DNA of 64,000 bases from Opitutales bacterium. GTDB lineage: Bacteria; Verrucomicrobiota; Verrucomicrobiia; Opitutales; Seribacteraceae. Made by a program: the position numbers and the translations under genes. The stretch spans positions 1-64,000 of the forward strand of contig JAOFTV010000010.1 of the NCBI GenBank assembly GCA_028045305.1, given 5' to 3'. Of this stretch, positions 1 to 8,670 are shown piece after piece (positions within the stretch are counted from its first letter, which is position 1; every line of letters starts with the position of its first letter). The notes under the pieces were generated by a model. It saw nothing but the letters and a program-made list of their open reading frames with translations, was not told where the DNA came from and ran no database searches.

Positions 1-2
1 GT

Positions 3-2129
3 CAGGGCGACGATGTAATGACCGGAGGTGAAGGAAACGATAAGTTATTTGGTGGTCAGGGTGATGATGTTATGTCTGGAGGTGACGGAAACGACACACT
101 AATTGGTGGTCAGGGTAACGATGTTATGTCTGGAGGCGACGGTCGTGATATCATTTTTGGTGGTCAAGGCGAGGATGTTCTCAAAGGAGGTAAAGGAGAT
201 GACTGGCTGAACGGAGGAGACGGAGCGGATGTCCTTGAAGGTGGAGAAGGTAAGGATGTAGCTGCATACTTATGGTCAGACGAAGGCGTGGAAATTGATT
301 TGGAAAAAGGTACGGGCAAAGGAGGCTGGGCTGAAGGTGATGTGCTCAAAGATATTGAAGGGGTTCGGGGTTCTACCCATGACGATGTGATTAGGGGCTC
401 TGATGCAGATAATTGGATAGTGGCTGAAGCCGGCGATGATTTAGTCGATACCGGAAAGGGTAATGACATGGTTCGTGGTGGAGAAGGCGACGATCTCATT
501 CTTGGTGGAGAAGGCGATGACAAATTGCATGGAGGAAAGGGAGATGATTATATCTATGCAGGTGAGGGCGATGATGTTCTTACTGGTGGTCAAGGAAATG
601 ATCAGTTGTTTGGAGGTGAAGGTAACGATGTTCTCAAAGGAGGTCAGGGTAACGACTACCTGGAAGGCGGAGCTGGAGCCGATGTAATCAAGGGAGGTAA
701 GGGTGAAGACACTGCTGCCTACGCTTACTCTGAAGAGGGTGTTAATGTTGATCTCTCTAAGGGCACCGGTAGTGGAGGTGATGCTGAGGGGGATAGACTT
801 TCTAGCATAGAAAACGTGATCGGATCTGCCAATGATGACGTGATTAAAGGAGATTCAGGAGACAACAAATTATTCGGCTGGCATGGCGACGATGTTCTCG
901 AGGGAGGTAAGGGAAATGATTCCCTCTTTGGTGGTTCTGGTGACGATACTTTACGTGGTGGTCAAGGGGACGATAAACTTTATGGAGGCTCAGGAGATGA
1001 TGACCTGCGTGGTGGTAAGGGAGATGATTTTCTTGCCGGGGGTTCAGGAGATGATACTTTACGGGGCGGTTCTGGTGACGACACCTTATTAGGTGGCACA
1101 GGTGACGACGACTTGCGCGGTGGTAAAGGCGACGACATTCTTAAAGGTGGAGAAGGCGACGACACCCTCCGTGGTGGTAAGGGAGATGATCTACTTGAGG
1201 GCGGTGCTGGAGACGACGACTTGCGCGGCGGTAAAGGTGATGATGTCCTAAAAGGTGGAGAAGGCGACGACACCCTCCGCGGCGGTAAAGGAGATGATAT
1301 TCTTGAAGGCGGCACAGGTGACGATGTTATCAAGGGAGGTAAAGGCGATGATACCATTATTTATAACACTGGAGATGGCAATGACACCATAGTTGGTGGA
1401 AAAGGGCAGGATGTTTTAAAACTTGCTGATATTAGTGCCACCGAATTTGTTGAAAATTGGGAATTGGAAGACCGAAAGGGCAATTCCATTGATGCCAAAG
1501 CATTAATCTCAGACGGTAAACTCGACCTTTCATCTTTAAAAGGAGCTGGTTCAATTACTGGGCCTGATGGTAGTGAGATCGATTTCCGATCCTTGGAAAC
1601 CATATCCTTTGAAGCCTTTGAAGCTCCACTTGGAGAAAACCTAGTCGTAAATTCAAGCTTTGAAGATCACGATAAATTGAATAGAGGTTCGTGGGGAACT
1701 TTCCAAAGCATTGATGGTTGGCAGGCAAGCTCTGGATCGATAGAGATACAAGCAAAGCAACATGGTGGTACAGTAGGTGCTGATGAAGGAAAAGCTTTCC
1801 TTGAATTGGACGCACATGGAAACTCATCAGTATACCAAGATATTAAAACAGGTTCAGAGGGTACATTTAAACTATCTTTCTCATTCTCTGCTCGTGAAGG
1901 CGGTGCCGGTGGCTCTGATGTTGCAGCCAATAATCTGACTGAAGTTTATTGGGGTGGTGAGAAAATTGCTACAATCACTGCAGATCAAAAAGGATGGGAA
2001 ACATACGACTTTGAACTACCAGCTAGTGCTGAAGGAGACGATTCTACGAGATTAGAATTTAAATCAGTAGGTACAGCAGACGGTCATGGTGGACTCATTG
2101 ATAGTGTGTCCGTCGTTCGTACTGCTTGA
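3..2129 (+). CDS. RTX (haemolysin-type Ca-binding repeat) secreted protein, 5' end outside window
   Basis: The reading frame is open to the left edge (codons from base 3 already encode RTX repeats), so the ATG at 18 is not the true start and the gene is partial. Counting from that Met, tandem GGxGxDxLx nonapeptides fill about residues 1-78, 150-228 and 285-455. They are separated by two related spacer modules (about 80-145 and 230-285) with the pattern AAYxxSxEGVxVDLxxGT...GGxAEGDxLxxIE, as in serralysin-type and cadherin-like RTX proteins. Residues from about 545 form a non-repeat C-terminal domain starting ENLVVNSSFED, which resembles DUF642/galactose-binding-like sandwiches. RTX repeats bind calcium and fold outside the cell after type I secretion. 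The exporter genes immediately downstream fit this. Substrate or adhesive role is inferred only. Confidence 0.9.
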   Translation, partial: QGDDVMTGGEGNDKLFGGQGDDVMSGGDGNDTLIGGQGNDVMSGGDGRDIIFGGQGEDVLKGGKGDDWLNGGDGADVLEGGEGKDVAAYLWSDEGVEIDLEKGTGKGGWAEGDVLKDIEGVRGSTHDDVIRGSDADNWIVAEAGDDLVDTGKGNDMVRGGEGDDLILGGEGDDKLHGGKGDDYIYAGEGDDVLTGGQGNDQLFGGEGNDVLKGGQGNDYLEGGAGADVIKGGKGEDTAAYAYSEEGVNVDLSKGTGSGGDAEGDRLSSIENVIGSANDDVIKGDSGDNKLFGWHGDDVLEGGKGNDSLFGGSGDDTLRGGQGDDKLYGGSGDDDLRGGKGDDFLAGGSGDDTLRGGSGDDTLLGGTGDDDLRGGKGDDILKGGEGDDTLRGGKGDDLLEGGAGDDDLRGGKGDDVLKGGEGDDTLRGGKGDDILEGGTGDDVIKGGKGDDTIIYNTGDGNDTIVGGKGQDVLKLADISATEFVENWELEDRKGNSIDAKALISDGKLDLSSLKGAGSITGPDGSEIDFRSLETISFEAFEAPLGENLVVNSSFEDHDKLNRGSWGTFQSIDGWQASSGSIEIQAKQHGGTVGADEGKAFLELDAHGNSSVYQDIKTGSEGTFKLSFSFSAREGGAGGSDVAANNLTEVYWGGEKIATITADQKGWETYDFELPASAEGDDSTRLEFKSVGTADGHGGLIDSVSVVRTA

Positions 2130-2147
2130 TTTATTCTAATTTTTAAA

Positions 2148-2169
2148 TTGTTCCCTATTATGGGGACAA
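2148..2169 (+). terminator. Hairpin after the RTX gene
   Basis: An 8-bp stem (TTGTTCCC at 2148-2155 paired with GGGGACAA at 2162-2169, one G-U pair) with a 6-base loop lies 18 bases after the RTX stop codon. No clear U-run follows, so it may attenuate transcription or stabilise the mRNA rather than act as a classical terminator. It separates the RTX gene from the exporter genes, whose first start is 171 bases further on. Confidence 0.35.
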
Positions 2170-2340
2170 CCTTTGGGGGCCCATTTCGTTTTGCAGAATC
2201 GCACTGCTTGATGTCCCATCATTTTGTTTTATCCGAATTTGCTCGGTTGTGGACATAATTTTATGTTTTGGCATTGCTGATTGAGGATTTTGTCCCTACG
2301 AAAATTATAAGCTTTATTATACATCCGAAAATTTTCTTTT

Positions 2341-3576
2341 GTGTCACCACCCTTTCGATCAGATTCAACCGACAGTTTGGTATCAACGGACGATCTCGAT
2401 CAGGCATCTTCTCTGATTAAATTCAGGTCCTTTCTTTTTCTCGCTGCCTTTGCTCTTTTAATCCTAATTGCGATTGCCTGTTCCGTGTGGATCAAGGTTC
2501 CAATCAAGGTCTCGGGGCCAGCCGTTATTTGGTCGGATGTTGGAGTTTTACAGGTAGCAGCCAAGGACCCAGGAAGTGTTACATCCATAAGTGTAAAAGT
2601 GGGAGACCGGATTGAGTCCGGCCAAGTAATTGCTGTGCTCGACCAGTCGCGTGTTAGAGACCAATTACTTGCAGTTCAGAGCAAATTAGAAGTTTTGAAC
2701 AAATACATTTCTGATATTCAATTGTTGCAACGTTCGGATCAAAGGAAACGCCAAAATTTAAAGAATACTGTGGATGATTTGCAGAAAAGTTCAGAAGCAC
2801 TGAATAAAAATCGTCTTCTCCGCCTCAACCTTAGAAAGAACGAATTAAAAAAATTGTATGAAGATGAATTAATTCAGTTTGATCAGTACCATTCCTTCAT
2901 TGATCGAATTGAGGAAGCGGAGGGCAAAATTATTGCCGAGCAAAGAGTGACGGTGAACGATTTTAAAGAGGAAAATTTAAAATATTCTACCGATGCTCGG
3001 GAATTACTTCAAAAACAATTGGAAGCGGATCAACTTTTTACCGAAGTAACCCTGCTCGAAAGTCAGCTTGCCGATCAGGGGAAGTTAAAAACACTAATCA
3101 GTGGAAGCGTGGTCGAGATTACCACCTCGGTGGGAGATTATTTAACCCCTGGATCCCCAGTAATTCTTGTTCAACCAGACCCGGATGAAGATAAAATGAA
3201 TTTCGTGGTCTTTATTTCAAGTGAACAAGTTAAGCCAGTCAGCCTTGGAATGCGTACGGAACTTGAAGTTTCTGCCTTTCCACCAACAAAATATGGAAAA
3301 TTAGTTGCTGAAGTCAGTGGCGTTTCACCTATGCCGATGTCCTCTTCAGGACTGATGAAAGAATTACGTAACGATCAACTGGTTGCCCGGATTACTCAGG
3401 CGGGCAGTCCGTTTATGGTAAATGTTGATATTCTGAGGGATGAAGGCACAGGAGACTTTCTTTGGAGCTCCGCATCGGCACAAAAAAGAAGGTTGCAAGT
3501 GGGCATGGTCGGGGAGGGGAGCATTATTACTCGATATGAGAGGTTGATTTGGTTGCTTTTGCCACAAACTGAGTGA
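2341..3576 (+). CDS. HlyD/NHLM-type membrane fusion protein of type I exporter
   Basis: A 411-residue periplasmic adaptor. It has a cytoplasmic N-terminus, one membrane segment at about residues 29-52, a biotinyl-lipoyl-like half motif near residues 85-105 (VGDRIESGQVIAVLDQS), a long coiled coil at about 105-245, and a second lipoyl half with SGSVVEITTSVGDYLTPGSP. This layout and its place beside two NHLM-type ABC genes fit the NHLM HlyD family (TIGR03794-like). It would link the inner-membrane ABC proteins to the TolC-like outer-membrane channel encoded two genes downstream. The start chosen is GTG at 2341, because there is no ATG upstream in frame before stops; no convincing Shine-Dalgarno is visible. 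The next gene begins one base after the stop, so the genes are cotranscribed. Confidence 0.85.
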   Translation: MSPPFRSDSTDSLVSTDDLDQASSLIKFRSFLFLAAFALLILIAIACSVWIKVPIKVSGPAVIWSDVGVLQVAAKDPGSVTSISVKVGDRIESGQVIAVLDQSRVRDQLLAVQSKLEVLNKYISDIQLLQRSDQRKRQNLKNTVDDLQKSSEALNKNRLLRLNLRKNELKKLYEDELIQFDQYHSFIDRIEEAEGKIIAEQRVTVNDFKEENLKYSTDARELLQKQLEADQLFTEVTLLESQLADQGKLKTLISGSVVEITTSVGDYLTPGSPVILVQPDPDEDKMNFVVFISSEQVKPVSLGMRTELEVSAFPPTKYGKLVAEVSGVSPMPMSSSGLMKELRNDQLVARITQAGSPFMVNVDILRDEGTGDFLWSSASAQKRRLQVGMVGEGSIITRYERLIWLLLPQTE

Positions 3577-3577
3577 G

Positions 3578-5755
3578 ATGTTTTCCTTCCTGAACAAACG
3601 TTTGTCCGGGATTCGCACGCCTTCGATCCTCCAAGTCGAGCACACGGAATGTGGAGTGGTATCGTTGGCAATTGTTTGTGGGTACTATAAAAAATGGTTT
3701 TCCATTGAATTCCTACGGGATGCTTGCGGGGTATCCCGCGATGGTAGCAATGCGATGAACCTTATAAAATTTGCACGGGATCAAGGTTTTGATGCAAATG
3801 GCTACAGCTTGGAGCTTGAAGAATTAAAGGAATTAAATTCCTTTCCCATGGTCATTCATTGGAAATTTAATCATTTTGTCGTACTTGAACGCATCAAGGG
3901 TAAACGGTATTGGATTAATGATCCGGCTGCCGGTCGGGTGATTCTTGATGAGAAGGAGGTGGATGAATGTTTCACCGGAGTTGTTCTGACTTTCGAGCCA
4001 AATCAGGACTTTTCGCCCTCGGGACGCTCGCCAAGTTGGGCTCGTTCATTACTCGGCTATGCCGGAGAAATTAAAATGGGATTATTTCTCGCGGCTACCC
4101 TTGGGCTTGCTTTGGTTATTCCCGGTGCTTTGTTGCCCATTCTATCGATCGTTTTTATAGATTATGTGCTCGTGCAGGGCTTTAAGGACTGGTTGCCCAT
4201 TCTGCTTGGCAGCATAGGTGTGTTGGCGGTTTTACAGTTTCTGCTCAGCTATCTGCAACAGACCATTACGATGGTTTTTCAGACCAGGTTATCGATCGCA
4301 TTGAACAGCAAGCTTTTAAGCAAGTCCATGAAGTTGTCCCTTGCTTTTTTCTCCCAACGTTCTGCAAGCGAAATTGCTGGACGCTCACAACTGGTCGATC
4401 AGTTGTCCGCCCTGATTGCGGGTCCGCTGGGCAAGTCGTTTATAGGTTTATTGACTGCCGTGGTCTACTGGTTTGTGATGTTTTATTTCCAGAGTACTCT
4501 TTCATGGATTGTTCTGGGAATCGCCGCAGTAAACTTACTTTATTTTTCCTGGCAAGTCGGAAGAGTTCGGGAACTTAATCAGTCGATCACTCGCGAAGCC
4601 AGTCTGTTCACTGGTGAGCAATTGCAAGCCTTACAATTGTTGCCTGAAGTCAAGGTTAGTGGGCTGGAAAATAATCTGCTTAAGCAATTGGTGGGAAGGA
4701 AGACAAAGTGGTTAAATGAAACCAATCGTTTGACGGTAAAGCGTGCAATCATTGAGTCGCTTCCTACTTTTCTTAATTCTGGTTCCTATGCGATTATCCT
4801 CTTTTTTGCAGGTCACCAAGTTATAGAAGGAAAAATGACCTTTGGTGTGCTTGTTGCCTTTCAGGGTTTAATGATGCAATTTCTCGGTCCCATCCAACAG
4901 ATGCTTGGTAATTTTGCGGATATTCAGGAAACCCAAGGAAGTATTGATCGGATCGATGATGTATTTTCTCAACCTGATGCCTATGACGACGCTCGTGGGG
5001 AAGAGGCCAAGAAAAGCCAGAAAATCTCCTACCCATTGCTTGAATTGAAAGGGGTTACCTTTGGTTATCAAAAACTGGATCGTCCACTTTTGGAAGATTT
5101 TAACCTTACTGTCGAACCGGGTAAATGGGTAGCATTTGTTGGTTCTTCCGGATCTGGTAAATCAACTGTTACTCGATTACTCTCCAAACTTTATAAGCCT
5201 TGGTCTGGAAGCATTAAGTTGGGTGGTGTTTCCATCGAGCAAATTCCAGCTCAAGATTTCTCTAAGGTGATTACCTTTATTGATCAACGAATCGTTTTGT
5301 TCAATGCCACGATTGCGGAGAACCTATCGATGTGGAACAGCAGTCTTAATTTTGAGGAGTTGACCAAGGCGGCCAAGATTGCCTGTATTCATGATTGGAT
5401 TCTCAACCGTCCAATGGGCTATGACCATAAGATTTCAGAAGATGGATCAAATATTAGTGGTGGCGAAAAAGCCCGTTTGGAAATTGCCCGTGCATTGGCT
5501 ACTTCACCTGCATTTCTTGTAATGGATGAAGCAACTGCTGGACTTGATCCAGAGACGGAAAATAATGTTCTTCGACAAATCCGACAGAATTGTGCCGGCG
5601 GAATTATTATTAGTCACAAGATTGAACCTATACGGATATGTGATGAAATTATTGTCTTCAAGAACGGAAGGGTTGTTCAGCGCGGGTCTCATCCAGAGTT
5701 GATTGCGCAGCAAAACGGGGTCTACGAGACCCTTTTTCGCTTGGAATCAAAATGA
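3578..5755 (+). CDS. NHLM-type peptidase C39 / ABC exporter (permease-ATPase)
   Basis: A 725-residue bacteriocin-type ABC protein. The N-terminal C39 cysteine peptidase (about residues 13-145) keeps the full catalytic set: oxyanion Gln19, Cys25 in HTECG, His99 in FNHFVVL and Asp115 in INDPAAG. A six-helix permease domain spans about 165-460. The ATPase has Walker A GSSGSGKST (about 521-530), signature ISGGE, Walker B LVMDEATAGLD (about 645) and an SHK switch. The C39 region closely follows the NHLM ABC1 pattern (TIGR03796), for example ACGVSRDGS and FTGVVLTFEP. The family cleaves leaders after double-Gly and exports the core. Most exporters dedicated to RTX cargo have lost the Cys, so the intact triad is notable. 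Its stop overlaps the next start (ATGA). Confidence 0.92.
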   Translation: MFSFLNKRLSGIRTPSILQVEHTECGVVSLAIVCGYYKKWFSIEFLRDACGVSRDGSNAMNLIKFARDQGFDANGYSLELEELKELNSFPMVIHWKFNHFVVLERIKGKRYWINDPAAGRVILDEKEVDECFTGVVLTFEPNQDFSPSGRSPSWARSLLGYAGEIKMGLFLAATLGLALVIPGALLPILSIVFIDYVLVQGFKDWLPILLGSIGVLAVLQFLLSYLQQTITMVFQTRLSIALNSKLLSKSMKLSLAFFSQRSASEIAGRSQLVDQLSALIAGPLGKSFIGLLTAVVYWFVMFYFQSTLSWIVLGIAAVNLLYFSWQVGRVRELNQSITREASLFTGEQLQALQLLPEVKVSGLENNLLKQLVGRKTKWLNETNRLTVKRAIIESLPTFLNSGSYAIILFFAGHQVIEGKMTFGVLVAFQGLMMQFLGPIQQMLGNFADIQETQGSIDRIDDVFSQPDAYDDARGEEAKKSQKISYPLLELKGVTFGYQKLDRPLLEDFNLTVEPGKWVAFVGSSGSGKSTVTRLLSKLYKPWSGSIKLGGVSIEQIPAQDFSKVITFIDQRIVLFNATIAENLSMWNSSLNFEELTKAAKIACIHDWILNRPMGYDHKISEDGSNISGGEKARLEIARALATSPAFLVMDEATAGLDPETENNVLRQIRQNCAGGIIISHKIEPIRICDEIIVFKNGRVVQRGSHPELIAQQNGVYETLFRLESK

Positions 5756-8670
5756 GCGAGCAAGGTTCAAGAGAGGCTCTGCTGGAAGCATTTAAGCAAT
5801 GCTTGGATCGTTCCTCCCTGGGACCGATTGATAACCAGTCAAAATATTTTGAGTTTGCAGCATTGGAAAGTCCCCTAGTTGTTTGGAGCCTCGATGCAGA
5901 GTGGTACATCGAGGGTGAGCTCTACGATGAGCAAAACCTTTATCTTCAACGCAAGGTCATGGCAGAGTTTAAGCCGGGCGATTTTTTCATTATTCCTGTA
6001 AAGGTCTCCACCCGTTTGCGAATTTTTGCCCGTACCGACCAGGCTGGCACATGTAGCTATTCAACCCTTGAAAATTTACTGGCATCCATTGATCGAACAG
6101 AAGTTTTAAATGTTATCGGTCACAAATTAGCCCACTTCCTTTTTGTTCTTACTGAGTTCGAAAAAGAATTGCTTAAACCCAGTTTAAACCGTCCCATTGT
6201 TTTGCAACCTGATCAAGAAGTTAAGATACCCAACGGTTGTATGGGGCTATGTGGGGCTCATTCATTTTGGATGAGGAGTGGTGGGATGACACTGCAGCCC
6301 AGGCCTTCAACCCAGCCCGACCATTTGCCCCAATATTGGTTTGTCCACCCTAATGGAGCTTTTATAAACGAACATGAGGATGTGGAGAGTGTATCCACTC
6401 TATCAAATGCCACTTTTTTTGGGCAAGAGGATGCTCAGATTCATTTGAATGAACAATTAGCCTTTCAATGGAAGGAATTGATTGATCGATGGTCCGATCA
6501 TTTTCAAAAAATTAAGCGTCAGGAAGAGGAGCATAGTTCGAGAAACGATATCTACTCCCAATCAATTCGTGGCAGGCTACTGAATCTGCTTTCAGGGAAG
6601 AAATCTTACCTTCCTGTCACCTCAAACCATACTTTACGTGCAAGTTTTTATCTAATCAACAAGCTTGGATGGTTGCCCAATATACCTCGAAATACGGAAT
6701 TCGAAAGTCCTCTTGAATTGATGGAGAAGATTGCGGCGAGTTCAGGTTTGATTATGCGAGAGTCAAGGCTTCGGGGAGATTGGTGGAAGCGTGACGCCGG
6801 GTCCTTTGTTGCTTTAAACAAGGAGGGAATGCCCCTTGTTCTTTATTACAAGCGAGGCTCTTATCGGGTATGGAATCCGGTAGATGGTAAAACGGTTCAT
6901 CTAAGTAAAGAAGTTCGAAAAAATCTTTCCAATATTGCGGTATATTATTTTAAGCAACTGCCCGCCCAACCGTTGACTCTTTTTGATTTGGTCTTTTTTG
7001 AAGTTCAGTCCGTAAGGTTCGAGATTTTCATGGTCTTAGTGTTGGCTATGATTATGAGTGGGTTGGTCGCCCTGCTACCGGTATTATCCGCTTATGTGGT
7101 CAATATTTTGCTTCCCAGTGCACTTACTGGCTTGCTCGCAGTGGTTTGCGGAGGTTTGGTCTTAGTTGGCCTATTTCAAACGGTTTTTACCTGGTTTGAT
7201 ACCATGTTGATGACACGGATTAATTATCGGTTGACCCTAGCTTCTAATGCCGCTCTTTGGCACAGGGTTCTTCACTTTCCCTCCAAGGTGCTCAGGCAAC
7301 ACGCATCCGGAGATATTGCTATGCGGATGACAACCTGCCTGGGTATGCAGGAATTCTTTCGGACAATTGGACAGCGGTTAATTGTAATGATTTTTCAATT
7401 AGCCAGTAGTTTGGGAGTTGTTATTTGGGTCAGTTTCGAACTGGGGATGGGGGTGTTGGCCTTTGGCTTGATTGCATTGCTTGCTGCTTTCGCATTTACC
7501 TACTGGCAAATACGAGCGTTTATGGCGGGTGAAAAATCATTAGGGATTGTAAATAGTTATGTCCTCGAACTTTACTCGGGTATTCACAAAATTAAAGCTG
7601 CCGGTGCGGAATCGGAATGTATTCAGCAATGGGCAGAGAGATATAGCCGGTTACGGCAAAAGTTAATCTCCAGTCAACGGGTGAGGATTCTGCATGGATC
7701 TTTTCAAACTGGTTGGGTCACCCTTACCACCGCATTGGTGTACTGGATGATCGTGCGGTTGAGTGGTGTGGACTTGGAACCTGCGATGTTTATCGCCTTT
7801 TTAGGTGCATTTGCCATCTTTAGTGGGAACTTGAGTGGTTTATGTACCATAATCATACAATCGGGTATCCAGGTTCCCATGTTCAAATTCATCAAGCCTT
7901 TGATTGATAATTCACCCGAGTGCAAAGCTGACTTGATGACGCCTGATAAAATAAGCGGTCATCTACGTGTAGACCGAGTGAGCTATCATTATCCCGGTCA
8001 GAACACCGCTGCCGTTAAGGAGGTCACCTTTCTGGTTAAGCAAGGAGCCTTCGTCGTAGTGGCCGGTGGTTCTGGTTCAGGCAAAAGTACCCTTGGTCGA
8101 TTGCTTAGTGGGTTAGAGAAGCCTCATGGGGGTCATGTATTTCTCGACGATTATGAACTTCATACGCTCGACCCCAAGGTGCTCAGGGGAAATATTGCCG
8201 TCGTTCCCCAGGAGTTCCGGTTGATCAATGGCACCTTGCATGAAAATATTAAAGGATCAAGTAGTGCTACTTTGGATGATGTCATTTCTGCAGCCAAGGC
8301 TGCGTGTATATGGGATGAGATCGATGCCTTGCCCATGAAACTTCACACCCTTACTGGTACCCAGTTTGGAGCCTTTTCCGGAGGACAAATCCAAAGAATT
8401 GCCATTGCTCGTGCTTTAATAAGAAAGCCTAGAATTTTGATTATGGACGAGGCTACAAGTGCATTGGATAACAAATTACAGGAGCAAATTATCACCAATG
8501 TCAAATCGATGAATTGTACGGTTATATTTATCGCTCATCGCCTGAAGATAGCCCGTGAAGCCGATCAGATTTTTGTTTTGGATAGCGGGCAGTGTGTGGA
8601 GAGGGGAACGCATGATGAACTTCTCGGTTATGGGAAATTTTATGCCAAGATGTGGCAGGCTATGTCATGA
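5752..8670 (+). CDS. NHLM-type second ABC exporter subunit with long non-peptidase N-terminus
   Basis: A 972-residue ABC protein. Residues 1-410 carry no C39 peptidase. They include a beta-rich segment around 40-110 (EWYIEGELYDE..., KPGDFFIIPVKVSTRLRIFA) that looks like the cupin/cyclic-nucleotide-binding-like region of NHLM ABC2 proteins (TIGR03797). The permease domain is about 420-720. The ATPase has Walker A GGSGSGKST (about 772), signature FSGGQ (about 875), Walker B ILIMDEATSALD and an AHR switch. In this family ABC1 and ABC2 are thought to form a heterodimer, with only ABC1 processing the cargo. The start overlaps the ABC1 stop by ATGA, and the TolC-like gene overlaps this stop the same way, which indicates tight translational coupling and stoichiometric assembly. 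Confidence 0.9.
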   Translation: MSEQGSREALLEAFKQCLDRSSLGPIDNQSKYFEFAALESPLVVWSLDAEWYIEGELYDEQNLYLQRKVMAEFKPGDFFIIPVKVSTRLRIFARTDQAGTCSYSTLENLLASIDRTEVLNVIGHKLAHFLFVLTEFEKELLKPSLNRPIVLQPDQEVKIPNGCMGLCGAHSFWMRSGGMTLQPRPSTQPDHLPQYWFVHPNGAFINEHEDVESVSTLSNATFFGQEDAQIHLNEQLAFQWKELIDRWSDHFQKIKRQEEEHSSRNDIYSQSIRGRLLNLLSGKKSYLPVTSNHTLRASFYLINKLGWLPNIPRNTEFESPLELMEKIAASSGLIMRESRLRGDWWKRDAGSFVALNKEGMPLVLYYKRGSYRVWNPVDGKTVHLSKEVRKNLSNIAVYYFKQLPAQPLTLFDLVFFEVQSVRFEIFMVLVLAMIMSGLVALLPVLSAYVVNILLPSALTGLLAVVCGGLVLVGLFQTVFTWFDTMLMTRINYRLTLASNAALWHRVLHFPSKVLRQHASGDIAMRMTTCLGMQEFFRTIGQRLIVMIFQLASSLGVVIWVSFELGMGVLAFGLIALLAAFAFTYWQIRAFMAGEKSLGIVNSYVLELYSGIHKIKAAGAESECIQQWAERYSRLRQKLISSQRVRILHGSFQTGWVTLTTALVYWMIVRLSGVDLEPAMFIAFLGAFAIFSGNLSGLCTIIIQSGIQVPMFKFIKPLIDNSPECKADLMTPDKISGHLRVDRVSYHYPGQNTAAVKEVTFLVKQGAFVVVAGGSGSGKSTLGRLLSGLEKPHGGHVFLDDYELHTLDPKVLRGNIAVVPQEFRLINGTLHENIKGSSSATLDDVISAAKAACIWDEIDALPMKLHTLTGTQFGAFSGGQIQRIAIARALIRKPRILIMDEATSALDNKLQEQIITNVKSMNCTVIFIAHRLKIAREADQIFVLDSGQCVERGTHDELLGYGKFYAKMWQAMS

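Noticed and set aside
164-523. Pro/Ser-rich minus-strand frames opposite the RTX gene (also 980-1357)
   Set aside because: They are the antisense reading of GGxGxD repeats; no start signals and composition is wholly explained by the RTX gene.
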